A DNA stretch of 64,000 nt from Rhizobiaceae bacterium. Its GTDB lineage: Bacteria > Pseudomonadota > Alphaproteobacteria > Rhizobiales > Rhizobiaceae. Under the pieces are notes generated by a model, which was not told the origin of the DNA, searched no databases, and saw only the letters and a list, made by a program, of their open reading frames with translations. Of this stretch, positions 26,530-38,806 are shown piece by piece. The position numbers and the translations under genes were made by a program. How positions within the stretch are numbered: the first letter of the stretch is position 1; the number at the start of each line of letters is the position of its first letter. The stretch lies in contig JAMLJC010000001.1 of assembly GCA_023953845.1 (NCBI GenBank), forward strand, positions 2,480,001 through 2,544,000, written 5' to 3'.

Positions 26530-27813
26530 CTATTTCCTGCGCAGCAGGCTCTTCACGCGGTTCCTGACCAGCCGCGCCATGTTCCGCGTCTCCTGGTAGA
26601 GATGGAGTTGCGACGCCGCCTGCCGGGTGGCGCGGTCGCTGTCCGGCGTCATGCCGATCACCATCGTGCCCATCGGCCGCCGCTCGCTCCACAACCGGCT
26701 CATCACCGGATGGTCGGGCACCGCGCAGGAATCCGTCATGACGATGTTGGGATCGTCGAGATGCTGTCTGGTCACCTCGATCATCAGCAGCGTTCCCGGC
26801 GAGAAGGCGGCGAGCGTCTCGTCATAGGCCGTCTTCCACGTGTAGGCGACGCCGGCTTCGACGAAGACGACGACCGACGCGATGACCCGGCCGTCCAGCA
26901 CGAGAGAATGGACGCGGCAGTGGTCCTCCTCCGACAGACGGTGCACGGCCTCGCGGGCGAAGGCGGCCCTGTAGCGGTCGATCGCCATCGCCGTGCCCTG
27001 GCGTCCTTTCCAGCCTGCGGCTTCCAGCGACAGGAAGCTCTCCAGCCCGCTCCGCACTTCGTCGACGGTTCGGTCGATCCGGTACTCGAGCGTGCCCGTT
27101 TCCTCCAGCCGGCGCTTGAGGCGACGGAACTCGCGGTAGTGGTGCGACCTGAGCGATGCCTTGAGATATTCCCTGCCGTCGAGCCGGCTTGCGAGGACCG
27201 GCCGTTCCACGCGCGCCGTGATAACCAGCGGCAGGCCGCGGCTGTCTGCCGCGCGGCTGACGATCGAGGCCACCGGTCCGTCCAGCCGCATGTCCGGCAG
27301 GACGAAGATTCTCGGCAGCTTGAGATGCGGCCGTGACATCATCGCGAAGAAGCTCTCGACCACGCCCTCCGGCTCGTCGCGGTCGAGCAGCGGTGTCCCG
27401 AGGGGACCGAAGGGGCTCGACCAGGCGCGCAGGATGGGTTGTCCCAGCGGCCCGACCGGCCGCTCGACCGAGAAGGGGACGAGGAAACGCAGCCGGTTCC
27501 TGAATTCGTCCCCGTCGCGGATCACCGCAAGCCGCACCTCGCGATCCTCGAGCCGCGGCATGGCCGGGGCGAGGAAGCGGGGATTGAAGAAGACGTTCGG
27601 CTCCACGGTGCGCGCGCTGAGGAAATCCAGTTCCTCGACCAGGTCGAAGCCGGCGGCGGCCGGGTAGATGGCGAGCTTGCGCTGCGGCCGGCTGCTTTCC
27701 AGCAATTCGTATTGCGCGACATCGGCGCTGTCCGGACTGATGCCGGCGAGCCCGGCGATCATCGGCGCCGAAGCGCTGCCGCTGGTTTCTTCGAGGATGG
27801 GTATGGCCGCCAT
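26530..27813 (-). CDS. BioF2/GNAT-like acyltransferase
   Basis: A 427-residue protein of the FemAB/BioF2-like GNAT group. The C-terminal half shows the acetyltransferase fold (SLVLDGRVIASVVVFVEAG, YTWKTAYDETLAAFSPGTLLM), and a basic coiled region (HYREFRRLKRRLEETG) precedes it. In rhizobia such proteins sit in exopolysaccharide or cellulose-related loci. Its ATG overlaps the flippase stop by one base (TGATG), so the two are coupled. This suggests acylation of a surface glycan or lipid, but the substrate is not known. Confidence 0.72.
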   Translation of the reverse strand: MAAIPILEETSGSASAPMIAGLAGISPDSADVAQYELLESSRPQRKLAIYPAAAGFDLVEELDFLSARTVEPNVFFNPRFLAPAMPRLEDREVRLAVIRDGDEFRNRLRFLVPFSVERPVGPLGQPILRAWSSPFGPLGTPLLDRDEPEGVVESFFAMMSRPHLKLPRIFVLPDMRLDGPVASIVSRAADSRGLPLVITARVERPVLASRLDGREYLKASLRSHHYREFRRLKRRLEETGTLEYRIDRTVDEVRSGLESFLSLEAAGWKGRQGTAMAIDRYRAAFAREAVHRLSEEDHCRVHSLVLDGRVIASVVVFVEAGVAYTWKTAYDETLAAFSPGTLLMIEVTRQHLDDPNIVMTDSCAVPDHPVMSRLWSERRPMGTMVIGMTPDSDRATRQAASQLHLYQETRNMARLVRNRVKSLLRRK

Positions 27814-29219
27814 CAGACCGCTCCGCGAGCCGGTGGGGAGAAGAAGATCGCCATGACGATGCCGAGCCGGCGCCAGACGGTGAAGGAAAGCGCCGAGGCT
27901 TCGAAGACCATGGAGAGCGTGGTCGCGATCGCCGCGCCCCAGAGCCCCATGGCCGGAATGAGCAGGACCGAGAGGAATATGTTGAGCGCCAGCGTCAGCG
28001 CATAGACGGCCGCGCAGATGTTCTGGTTGCCGCTCATGGTGAGCAGGCTTTCCGCCGGCCCCACGGCAGCGCGCGCCACGACGCCGCACACCAGCAGGAA
28101 GAGCAGCGGATAGCCGGCTGTGAACTCCGGACCGAACAGCGCCAGCATCGGCTCGCCGAGCACGATGACGACCAGCGCCATCAGCACCGACGGCCAGAAG
28201 GTCCAGGATACGGTTTCGCGCGCGAAGGCGGCGAGGCGCTCCGGATCGCCATGGGTGATCGCGGCATAGCGCTGGGCGACCCCCGCCTTCACGGCGAAAT
28301 AGACGAAATGCACCAGCGCCAGTGTCTTCACCGCCGCGAAATAGACGGCGACGCTGTCGGGGTCCATGAAGAAGCCGACCATCAGCACGTCTGCATTGGT
28401 CAGCAGGAAGAAGAAGCTCTCGACCAGGAAGATCGGCAGCGAAATGGCGAACCACGTCCACAGGTGGACCCGGATCGGTCCGCGCGGCACCCGGCGGTCG
28501 ACCCGCGTGGTGACGCTGACGAGTTGCGCGATCGTGGTCGCGTAGGTGGCGAGGATGGCGGCGATCACCGCCGTCACCGCATTCGCCTCGTAACCCAGAA
28601 GGAGGGCGCCGGCCATGCATGCCAGGATGAGCACCGGGCGCGTGATATAGGTGGGCGACAGCGCCGAGAACGCCCATGCATTGGCGCGCGAAATGCCTTG
28701 CAGGAGGTCAGACAGTGCGATCATCGGCATGCAGATCACGCCGAGGATGAAGGGCACGACATAGTAGGTCTCGACATGCGGCGACAGCAGCCAGATGCCG
28801 AGCGCGCCGGCGCCGGCGATGAGCGTCGAGGCGATCAGCACGAAGACCCGGCTGGCGACGAGTATGCCGCGCAGCTCGTCCATCATGTGCTTGGCGCGGA
28901 ATTCCGGGATGAAACGGATGATCGACGTGTGGAAGCCGAGGCACGCAAGGTTGCCGGCGATGATCATCGTGGTCCAGACGAGAACGAAGATGCCGTACTC
29001 GAAGCTGCCCATCCAGCGGGCGAGCAGCACCTGGCTGACGAAGGCGATGACGGCGCTGAAGATGCGGATGCCGAAGGCGATCACGGACATGCGGCCCGCT
29101 TCGCCGCGTTCGTCCGACGCGGAGATCAGGGCGTCCACCCTGTCGAGCGTCGGCCGCAGCCTCAACGCAAGGCGATGCGGCAGCAGCCGCTCGGCCGTGG
29201 TCGCCGCGGAAAAACGCAC
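27813..29219 (-). CDS. Wzx-like polysaccharide flippase (MOP superfamily)
   Basis: A 468-residue integral membrane protein with about twelve to fourteen hydrophobic segments, of the polysaccharide transporter branch of the MOP/MATE superfamily (GSFEYGIFVLVWT, CLGFHTSIIRFIPEF near the N-terminus). It would move lipid-linked glycans across the inner membrane. The start is a GTG with GGGAGAG about 6-8 nt upstream, right after an in-frame TAG. Its stop overlaps the start of the acyltransferase gene. No glycosyltransferase genes are seen nearby, so the glycan is unknown. Confidence 0.83.
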   Translation of the reverse strand: MRFSAATTAERLLPHRLALRLRPTLDRVDALISASDERGEAGRMSVIAFGIRIFSAVIAFVSQVLLARWMGSFEYGIFVLVWTTMIIAGNLACLGFHTSIIRFIPEFRAKHMMDELRGILVASRVFVLIASTLIAGAGALGIWLLSPHVETYYVVPFILGVICMPMIALSDLLQGISRANAWAFSALSPTYITRPVLILACMAGALLLGYEANAVTAVIAAILATYATTIAQLVSVTTRVDRRVPRGPIRVHLWTWFAISLPIFLVESFFFLLTNADVLMVGFFMDPDSVAVYFAAVKTLALVHFVYFAVKAGVAQRYAAITHGDPERLAAFARETVSWTFWPSVLMALVVIVLGEPMLALFGPEFTAGYPLLFLLVCGVVARAAVGPAESLLTMSGNQNICAAVYALTLALNIFLSVLLIPAMGLWGAAIATTLSMVFEASALSFTVWRRLGIVMAIFFSPPARGAV

Positions 29220-29396
29220 GCACTACTCTCCCGTTTCCGGCTGCGACCCTAGCCGAGAGTCTTTAAGAAACCATTGGATTGAATGCTTCATATGGAGCGT
29301 CCGCCGCCACGCCATTTCGATGGCGCGAGGCCCGCGGGATGCGCTAGACAATCTGCCGAAGCCGCGCCCGCACCGGGCGCATCTGGGGAGAGAGAC

Positions 29397-30311
29397 ATGA
29401 AGCTTGGCATACTGACGGCTCCGTTTCCGGAGACGCCGCTGCTGGACGTGGCCGCCTGGGCGGAAACCGCCGGTTTCGAGGCTCTTGAAATCGCCTGCTG
29501 GCCGAAGTCGACGGGGCCGACGCGGCGCTATGCCGGCACCGCCCATATCGACGTTGCGGCCATTTCGGCTTCGGAAGGCAAGGAGTTGGTCGCCGCGCTG
29601 GCGGAAAAGGGCCAGTCGATCTCGGCGCTCGGCTACTATCCCAACCCGCTCCATCTCGACCGCGGGCATCGCGAGGCGGTGACCAGCCATCTGAAAAAGG
29701 TGATCTCGGCCGCCGGCCGCATGGGCGTTTCGCTGGTCAACACCTTCTGCGGCGGCGACGCGTCGCAGACGGTCGACGCCAACTGGCAGGAGGCGCTGAA
29801 GGTCTGGCCGGACATCATTGCCCATGCCCGTGAAAACGGCGTCAGGCTCGCCTTCGAAAACTGCCCGATGATCTTCAGTCACGACGAATGGCCGGGCGGC
29901 CACAACATCGCCTATTCGCCCGAAGTCTGGCGTCGCATCATCGAAACCTGGAACGGCGAGGTCGGCATGAACTACGATCCGTCGCATCTCGTCTGGCAGA
30001 TGATCGATCAGGGCCGTTTCATCCGCGAATTCGGCGGGCACATGCTCCATGTCCACGCCAAGGACCTGATGATCGACCGCGACGGCCTCTACGAGCGGGG
30101 CATCCTTTCGGCCGGTATCGGCTGGCAGGTACCCCGCATGCCCGGTCTCGGCGAGGTGGACTGGAACGCCTTCTTCTCCGGCCTTTACCGTGTCGGTTAT
30201 GACGGCCCGGTCATAATCGAGCACGAGGACCGCCGCTTCGAGGGTTCGGACGAGGCGGTGAAGCGCGGCTTCCTGCTGGCCCGCGACGTGCTGCGGCCGC
30301 TGGTGAAGTAG
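29397..30311 (+). CDS. Sugar phosphate isomerase/epimerase, xylose isomerase-like barrel
   Basis: A 304-residue TIM-barrel protein of the AP-endonuclease-2 fold. Metal-site features include AFENCPMI (Glu), NYDPSHLVW (Asp/His), LHVHAKD (His) and IIEHEDRRFEG (Glu). The family includes inosose/tagatose isomerases and epimerases. The ATG at 29397 has GGGGAGAG just upstream; earlier in-frame starts do not match the family. It is divergent from the flippase and convergent with secA. The sugar is not known. Confidence 0.85.
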   Translation: MKLGILTAPFPETPLLDVAAWAETAGFEALEIACWPKSTGPTRRYAGTAHIDVAAISASEGKELVAALAEKGQSISALGYYPNPLHLDRGHREAVTSHLKKVISAAGRMGVSLVNTFCGGDASQTVDANWQEALKVWPDIIAHARENGVRLAFENCPMIFSHDEWPGGHNIAYSPEVWRRIIETWNGEVGMNYDPSHLVWQMIDQGRFIREFGGHMLHVHAKDLMIDRDGLYERGILSAGIGWQVPRMPGLGEVDWNAFFSGLYRVGYDGPVIIEHEDRRFEGSDEAVKRGFLLARDVLRPLVK

Positions 30312-30360
30312 GCTCCTGTCACCTTCTCCGACAGGGGAGAGGGAGGGGTAGCGCCGCCGT

Positions 30361-33102
<2,742 letters not shown>

Positions 33103-33344
33103 CCAGTGGTCCTTTCATCCCAGTCAAGGCCGACCGTGGAACGCCGGCCACTACCGCCATACAAAGTTAGAGGCGGAGACAAACAAGAAAAGCGCCCGGA
33201 AATCACTTCTGGACGCAAAGTCGTTGGACAGATAAGAGGGGGCCGAAGCGATGTCAACGCCGCGTGAACATGCGGTCGAGCGCTGAATTCCGCCACATTC
33301 GGATCGCCTTGAGGGCGGTCGTAAATTTCACCCGGAGACACTTC

Positions 33345-34232
33345 ATGCTGGTCGTAACGCGTCGTTTGAGGCCGCTTGGCCTTGCCATGGGCCTGTCGCT
33401 CGCCATGCTGGGCGGCCTGCAGGCCCAGGAAGACAAGGTGGTCGCGACCGTCAACGGCCAGCAGATCACGGAACAGGACCTCAAGGCCGCCGTCACCGAT
33501 CTCGATCCGCAGCTTGCGCGCCTGCCGGCCGAACAGCAGCGTGCCGCCGCCCTGTCGGCCCTGATCGAACTGCGCCTGATGGCCGGCGAGGCCGGGGCCA
33601 GGGGGCTGGACAAGAATCCGGAGTTCCAGCGTCGGCTGGCCATGCTCAACCAGCGCGCCCTGCATGCCGAGGTCATCGATCAGGAAGTGGCGAAGAAGAT
33701 CACCGATGAGGAAGTCCGCGCCCGCTACGATCAGGAGATCGCCGCCACGCCGGCCGAGAACGAGGTCAAGGCCCGTCACATTCTGGTGAAGACGAAGGAA
33801 GAGGCCGAGGCCATCATCAAGGAGCTCGACGGTGGCGGCGACTTCGAAAAGATCGCCAACGAGAAGACCGAGGACCCGAGCGGCAAGACCAGCGGCGGCG
33901 ATCTCGGCTATTTCGGCGCCGGCCAGATGGTGCCGGAATTCGAGAAGGCGGCCTTCGCGCTGGAGCCGGGAAGCTACACCAGGGAACCGGTGCAGTCGCA
34001 ATTCGGCTGGCATGTCATCAAGGTCGAGGACAAGCGCGCCAAGCAGCCGCCGGCCTTCGACGAGGTGAAGGACCAGTTCCGCAACGTCGTGCTGCGCGAG
34101 AAGTATTATGCGCTGGTGAAGCAGTTGCGCGATGCCGCGACCGTCGACATCGCCGACGCGGACCTGAAGAAGGCGCTGGAGCCGGCGGCGGAAGGCGCGG
34201 GCGAAAAGCCGGCCGAGCAGCCTCAGCAATAG
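33345..34232 (+). CDS. Periplasmic PpiC-type peptidyl-prolyl isomerase
   Basis: A 295-residue parvulin. The signal peptide covers about the first 28 residues (basic RRLRPLG, hydrophobic LAMGLSLAMLGG, cleavage at LQAQ). A SurA-like N-terminal helical part (VNGQQITEQDLKAAV) precedes the rotamase domain (VKARHILVKTKEEAEAII, GGDLGYFGAGQMVPEFEKAAF, SQFGWHVIKVED). It would help fold outer-membrane or periplasmic proteins delivered by SecA, encoded divergently. The ATG at 33345 has GGAG 8 nt upstream and begins the signal peptide. Confidence 0.92.
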   Translation: MLVVTRRLRPLGLAMGLSLAMLGGLQAQEDKVVATVNGQQITEQDLKAAVTDLDPQLARLPAEQQRAAALSALIELRLMAGEAGARGLDKNPEFQRRLAMLNQRALHAEVIDQEVAKKITDEEVRARYDQEIAATPAENEVKARHILVKTKEEAEAIIKELDGGGDFEKIANEKTEDPSGKTSGGDLGYFGAGQMVPEFEKAAFALEPGSYTREPVQSQFGWHVIKVEDKRAKQPPAFDEVKDQFRNVVLREKYYALVKQLRDAATVDIADADLKKALEPAAEGAGEKPAEQPQQ

Positions 34233-34284
34233 CGGTCAGCGGGCGCCGGCCTGTTCCGGAGCCGCGCCGCTTCGCCGGAAATGC

Positions 34285-36828
34285 TCAGTCCCGGCGGAAG
34301 ATGCCTTCCAGCGTCGAGATCAGCGAGGCGGTCTCGAACGGTTTGCGCACTATGGGCACGTCCTTGAATTCCGGCGGGATCATGGCGCTGTCGGCGTAGC
34401 CGGTGGCGAACAGGAAGGGAATGCCGCGCCGCCGCAGTTCCTCCGCCACCGGGATGGAGGTGCCCTGGCCGAGATTGACGTCCAGAATGGCCACATCCGG
34501 CTCGACGTCGCGCAGCCGCGCCAGCGCCTCCGCGGCCGACCCCGTGGTGACGATCTTCTGGACGCCGTGGTCGGACAGCGTCGAATCGACGTCCATGGCG
34601 ATCAGCATCTGATCCTCGACGATCAGCACGGTCACGTCGCTCCCGAGCGCCGATCCCGAGGCGTCGTCCGTCGTTCGCGCCGCGCCAGCCATGTCCTGTG
34701 AACTCGCGCCCAGAGCGGACGACAGGTGACGCGCCGGGAGGACGAAGGTCGCGCGAAGGCCCTCCCGCTCGAAATCGACGATGCTCCTGCCGCCGAGATC
34801 GTAGGGTATGCTGCGATCGATCAGCCGGCTACCGAAGCCCTGTCGCGCCGGTGGCGTCACCGGCGGCCCGCCGCTTTCGCGCCAGACGATCTCGGCATCG
34901 CCGTTCGGCAGGTAGCGCCACGTCACGGACAGCGTGCCGCCCGTCCGGGAGAGCGCGCCGTATTTCGCGGCGTTGGTCGCCAGCTCGTGGAGCACCAGCG
35001 CCATGACCGAGAAGGCGCGGCTGTCCAGCCAGAGTTTCGGCCCTTCGAGCATGATCGTCGATGCAGGTCCCCGATAGGGCGTGAGTTCCGCATTGATGAG
35101 ATCGACCAATGCGCCGCCGCCGTCGCCGCGTATCACCTGGTCGTGCGCGAAGGCGAGAGCCTGGATGCGGCCCTTCAGCGACGCCACATAGCTTTCGAGC
35201 GTGCGCCCCTCGCGGATCGGATGGCCGACCAGCGATTTGATCACGGCGAGGATGTTCTTGACCCGGTGGTTCAGCTCCTCGTTGAGCATGCGCTGGCGCA
35301 CGTCCGCCCGGGCGCGCTCCTCGCTCATCAGTTCATTGTAGCGCAGCGCGACCTCGACGGTGGCGCCGCGCGTCGCCTCGGCGATCTCGCGGTCGGCCTC
35401 CGTCCAGGGCTGCGACTGCCGGTGCACGGTCTCCTTCCAGATTGCGAAGCTCTTGCGCGGCGTCAGCCGGTCGCCGAGCGGCCCGGGCTGGTAGGACTTG
35501 TTCGGATCGCCCGCCCAGTTCAGCGTCTGCACGAACTCCTTGCGGAAGAAGAAGAGATAGTCCCGCGGCGTCTGCGAGAGCGGAACGGCGAGCAGGCCGG
35601 CTGCTTCCCCGGCGAAATCCTCGCCCGGCGGGTATTTCTGCGCCAGCGCATGCGTCGCCCACACCCCGCCGGCCGCGACCGAAGTGACGAAGCGGGCAAG
35701 GTCCGGAACGGCGCCGGCGGGTGGCGTCGAGCCCAGCCCATGCCAGCTGCCGTTCATCCACAGGCCGACGCCGTCGCTCGGGATGAGTTCGGCGAAGTCC
35801 GGGAGGTTCTCCCGGAACAACTGTCCGATGTCTGTATGGTGCGATGCGAGCCGCAGGAAGCGATCCAGAGATCGCCGGGCCGCGTTTGCCGTGTCGAGCT
35901 TGTGCTTTTCCCGAAGGGCGTTGAGATGCAGGGAGAAGAACTCCCCGAACATTTCGGCGGCGACGCGCTCCGCCATCTCCATCCGGCGGGGCGAATAGTG
36001 GTGGCATGCGATCAGGCCCCACAGCGCCCCGTCGACGATCACCGAGATCGACATGGAGGCGGCTACGCCCATGTTGCGCAGATATTCGAGATGGATGGGC
36101 GAGACGCTGCGCAGATGGGCGAAGGAGAGGTCGAGCGGTTCGCCCGATCCGTCGAGCGCCGGTTCGATGGCGACACGCGCCCCGCTGGCATCGGAGATGA
36201 TGCGGATGGTGTTGCGCAAATAGAGCGCACGCGCCTGCTGGGGGATGTCGCTCGCCGGAAAATACTGGCCGAGGAAGCTTTCGAGATCGGCGCGTTTCGC
36301 CTCGGATACGACCTTGCCGGCCCCTTCCTGCTGGAACTGGTAGATCATCACGCGGTCATAGCCGAAGCTGCCGTGCACGAGTCGCGCCGTCTGCTTGACC
36401 AGACGCTCGACGCTGTCGATATTCTTGATCCTGCCGATCAGCTCGCGGGCGAGCTGCAGCGGACGCCCATGGGCGCCCGGCTCGAACTCGATAATGACGC
36501 TCGATTTGAAGCTGTGGATCGCCATGTCGAAGCGCCCGCCCGCCGGCAGGCCGACATCGAAAAGAAGTGCCGGGCGCGACGCGTCTCCCGCAATGGAAAG
36601 GGCATTGCGCAGGTCGTGCGCCACCTTCGCTCCGAGAAGGTCGCCCAGCGCGCGGCCATTGATCTCGCCTTCCAGCCCGAGCATCGCCGCCGCGTTGCGG
36701 GAGTGGCGCAGCACGATCGCGGCGCTGGCGTCGCAGGCGATGAGAGAGCCGTGCGGCTGGATGCTGCCGGGGATGTGAATCGGCTCGCGGTCGCAATTGG
36801 TGAGGTCGACGCGCTCCCCGCCGCTCAT
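34285..36828 (-). CDS. bphP: Bacteriophytochrome HWE histidine kinase with fused receiver
   Basis: An 847-residue red/far-red photoreceptor. Order: PAS with biliverdin-binding Cys12 (NCDREPIHIPGSIQPHG), GAF (YFPASDIPQQAR with the chromophore-site Asp; HLRSVSPIHLEYLRNMGV), PHY with tongue motif TPRKSF, HWE-type kinase with phospho-acceptor His521 (EELNHRVKNILAV), N-box HELATNAAKYGAL and the WRE motif, then a receiver domain with Asp783 (AILDVNL). The start overlaps the heme oxygenase stop (ATGA). Fusion to a receiver is a known variant of HWE phytochromes. No separate output regulator is encoded beside it. Confidence 0.94.
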   Translation of the reverse strand: MSGGERVDLTNCDREPIHIPGSIQPHGSLIACDASAAIVLRHSRNAAAMLGLEGEINGRALGDLLGAKVAHDLRNALSIAGDASRPALLFDVGLPAGGRFDMAIHSFKSSVIIEFEPGAHGRPLQLARELIGRIKNIDSVERLVKQTARLVHGSFGYDRVMIYQFQQEGAGKVVSEAKRADLESFLGQYFPASDIPQQARALYLRNTIRIISDASGARVAIEPALDGSGEPLDLSFAHLRSVSPIHLEYLRNMGVAASMSISVIVDGALWGLIACHHYSPRRMEMAERVAAEMFGEFFSLHLNALREKHKLDTANAARRSLDRFLRLASHHTDIGQLFRENLPDFAELIPSDGVGLWMNGSWHGLGSTPPAGAVPDLARFVTSVAAGGVWATHALAQKYPPGEDFAGEAAGLLAVPLSQTPRDYLFFFRKEFVQTLNWAGDPNKSYQPGPLGDRLTPRKSFAIWKETVHRQSQPWTEADREIAEATRGATVEVALRYNELMSEERARADVRQRMLNEELNHRVKNILAVIKSLVGHPIREGRTLESYVASLKGRIQALAFAHDQVIRGDGGGALVDLINAELTPYRGPASTIMLEGPKLWLDSRAFSVMALVLHELATNAAKYGALSRTGGTLSVTWRYLPNGDAEIVWRESGGPPVTPPARQGFGSRLIDRSIPYDLGGRSIVDFEREGLRATFVLPARHLSSALGASSQDMAGAARTTDDASGSALGSDVTVLIVEDQMLIAMDVDSTLSDHGVQKIVTTGSAAEALARLRDVEPDVAILDVNLGQGTSIPVAEELRRRGIPFLFATGYADSAMIPPEFKDVPIVRKPFETASLISTLEGIFRRD

Positions 36829-37364
36829 CTTGCGGCTCTCCGGAACGCGTCGAGTGCGTGGCCGAACGTGGCCGATGCGGCCGCGACCGCCGCGTCGGGA
36901 TCGAAAGGCTCCGCCGCTTCCAGCGCGCCAATGTAGTTTTTCCAGCAATCGGCGCCCCGGCTTTGCACAGACAGATGACGCGCACCGTGCTCCGCCCTGA
37001 AGCCGAGCGATATCGCCCGGCGGAAAAGCAGCTTCGCGCCAAGCCGCGAGCCTTCCAGCACGTAGGCGACGCCTAGCGCCTCCGAAATCGAGCGCGGCTG
37101 GAGCGCAACGCCGATCGCGGGCGTCCTTCCGATGCCGAGATCGGCCATGTCGGCCTCGATCAGGTGCCGAAGCGGCTCCGGCCGCCAGCAGATCGCCGGA
37201 TTTTCCTCGAAGCACGGTTCGACTGCCGCCCTGAAGGCGTGTATGCCCGTCAGATAGCGGCTGTAATCGCCGATGGTGTCGAAACCGCCCACAAGGCGGT
37301 CCAGCTCGGCGTGTGCGGCGGCAGTCCGTTCGCGCAGTTCGAAACGTCGCGTCTTCGTCAGCAT
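36825..37364 (-). CDS. bphO: Biliverdin-producing heme oxygenase
   Basis: A 179-residue heme oxygenase that opens heme to biliverdin, the chromophore needed by the phytochrome encoded directly downstream. The proximal heme ligand is His18 in ERTAAAHAELD, and the distal-helix region is seen in AYVLEGSRLGAKLLFR. The ATG at 37364 fits the family; an earlier in-frame start would add 22 unrelated residues. Its stop overlaps the bphP start, so the enzyme and its photoreceptor are translationally coupled. Confidence 0.92.
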   Translation of the reverse strand: MLTKTRRFELRERTAAAHAELDRLVGGFDTIGDYSRYLTGIHAFRAAVEPCFEENPAICWRPEPLRHLIEADMADLGIGRTPAIGVALQPRSISEALGVAYVLEGSRLGAKLLFRRAISLGFRAEHGARHLSVQSRGADCWKNYIGALEAAEPFDPDAAVAAASATFGHALDAFRRAAR

Positions 37365-37561
37365 TGCAGGGCGGTCTCGCTGCCTTCTCGGTTGTCGCCA
37401 GGCCGCGGGGGCCGACCGAAGCCTGTCCACGAAGCAAGTCGCCGAATAGATAGAACAATGGGCCTGTACGTCAATTTCCTTGGGCGTTGGCGGGTCTTGC
37501 GCCTGTCCCCGCGATCGGGCAAACGGAACTCCCGTTTATTCCGCAAGCCGTCCGAGGCCCC

Positions 37562-38803
37562 ATGTCCGCCACCGTTTCCCCGCTCGCGCCGAAGAAATAC
37601 GTGAAGCTGCCGGCGCTCGAGGGTGTCCGCATCCGGACGGCGGAGGCGGGCATCAAGTACAGGAACCGCACCGACCTCCTGCTGATGGTGTTCGACGAAG
37701 GCACCGAGGTCGCCGGCGTCTTCACGCGGTCGAAATGTCCTTCGGCTCCGGTCGATCTGTGCCGCGCCAACCTTCCGGGCGGCCAGGCGCGCGTGCTGGT
37801 GGTCAATTCCGGCAATGCCAACGCCTTCACCGGCAGGAAGGGCCGCGAGACGACGTCGCTCACCGCCAAGGCGGCGGCGGCGGCGGTCGGCTGCCGGCCG
37901 GACGAGGTGTTCCTCGCCTCGACCGGCGTCATCGGCGAGCCGCTCGACGCCGGAAAGTTCTCGCATCTGCTCAAGGATATGGCCAAGGGCGCGGAAGCCG
38001 GGCTCTGGGGTGAGGCCGGCAAGGCCATCATGACCACCGATACCTACCCGAAATATGCCACCGCCACGGTGAAGCTCGGCGATGCCGACGTCACCATCAA
38101 CGGCATCGCCAAGGGCGCGGGCATGATCGCGCCGGACATGGCGACGATGCTCTCCTTCGTCGCCACCGACGCGCCGATCGCCGCGACCGTCCTCCAGCAG
38201 ATGCTGTCGGCCGGCACGAAGGGCACCTTCAACGCGGTGACGGTGGACAGCGACACGTCCACCAGCGACACGCTGCTGCTTTTCGCGACCGGCGCGGCGG
38301 CGAAGCGCGGCGCGCCGAGGATCACCGATCCGAAGGACGCGCGCCTCATGCAGTTCCGCCGGGCATTGAACCGCATCCTGAAGAATCTGGCGCTGCAGGT
38401 CGTGCGCGACGGCGAAGGCGCCCGCAAGCAGGTCGAGGTGACCGTCACCGGTGCGAAATCCGCGCGCTCGGCCAAGAGGATCGCGCTTTCGATCGCCAAT
38501 TCGCCGCTGGTCAAGACCGCGGTCGCCGGCGAGGACGCCAATTGGGGACGCGTCGTCATGGCCGTCGGCAAGGCGGGCGAGCCGGCCGACCGCGACCTTC
38601 TGTCGGTCTGGTTCGGCGACATCCGCGTCGCCCGGGAAGGCGAGCGCGATCCCGATTACTCCGAAGCCGCGACCTCCGACTACATGAAGCGCGACGAGAT
38701 CCGCATCCGCGCCGACATCGGGCTCGGGCGCGGCAAGGCCACGGTCTGGACCTGCGATCTCACCAAGGCCTATGTCGAGATCAACGGCGACTACCGGAGC
38801 TAG
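37562..38803 (+). CDS. argJ: Bifunctional ornithine acetyltransferase/N-acetylglutamate synthase
   Basis: A 413-residue ArgJ, which recycles the acetyl group in arginine synthesis by moving it from N-acetylornithine to glutamate. The self-cleavage site is KGAGMIAPDMATML, with Thr195 as the new N-terminal nucleophile of the beta chain. The start at 37562 matches family length; the frame is open further upstream. It is followed after 3 bp by an acetyltransferase gene and then mutT, a common rhizobial order. The phytochrome pair separates it from ppiC. Confidence 0.95.
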   Translation: MSATVSPLAPKKYVKLPALEGVRIRTAEAGIKYRNRTDLLLMVFDEGTEVAGVFTRSKCPSAPVDLCRANLPGGQARVLVVNSGNANAFTGRKGRETTSLTAKAAAAAVGCRPDEVFLASTGVIGEPLDAGKFSHLLKDMAKGAEAGLWGEAGKAIMTTDTYPKYATATVKLGDADVTINGIAKGAGMIAPDMATMLSFVATDAPIAATVLQQMLSAGTKGTFNAVTVDSDTSTSDTLLLFATGAAAKRGAPRITDPKDARLMQFRRALNRILKNLALQVVRDGEGARKQVEVTVTGAKSARSAKRIALSIANSPLVKTAVAGEDANWGRVVMAVGKAGEPADRDLLSVWFGDIRVAREGERDPDYSEAATSDYMKRDEIRIRADIGLGRGKATVWTCDLTKAYVEINGDYRS

Positions 38804-38806
38804 AGC

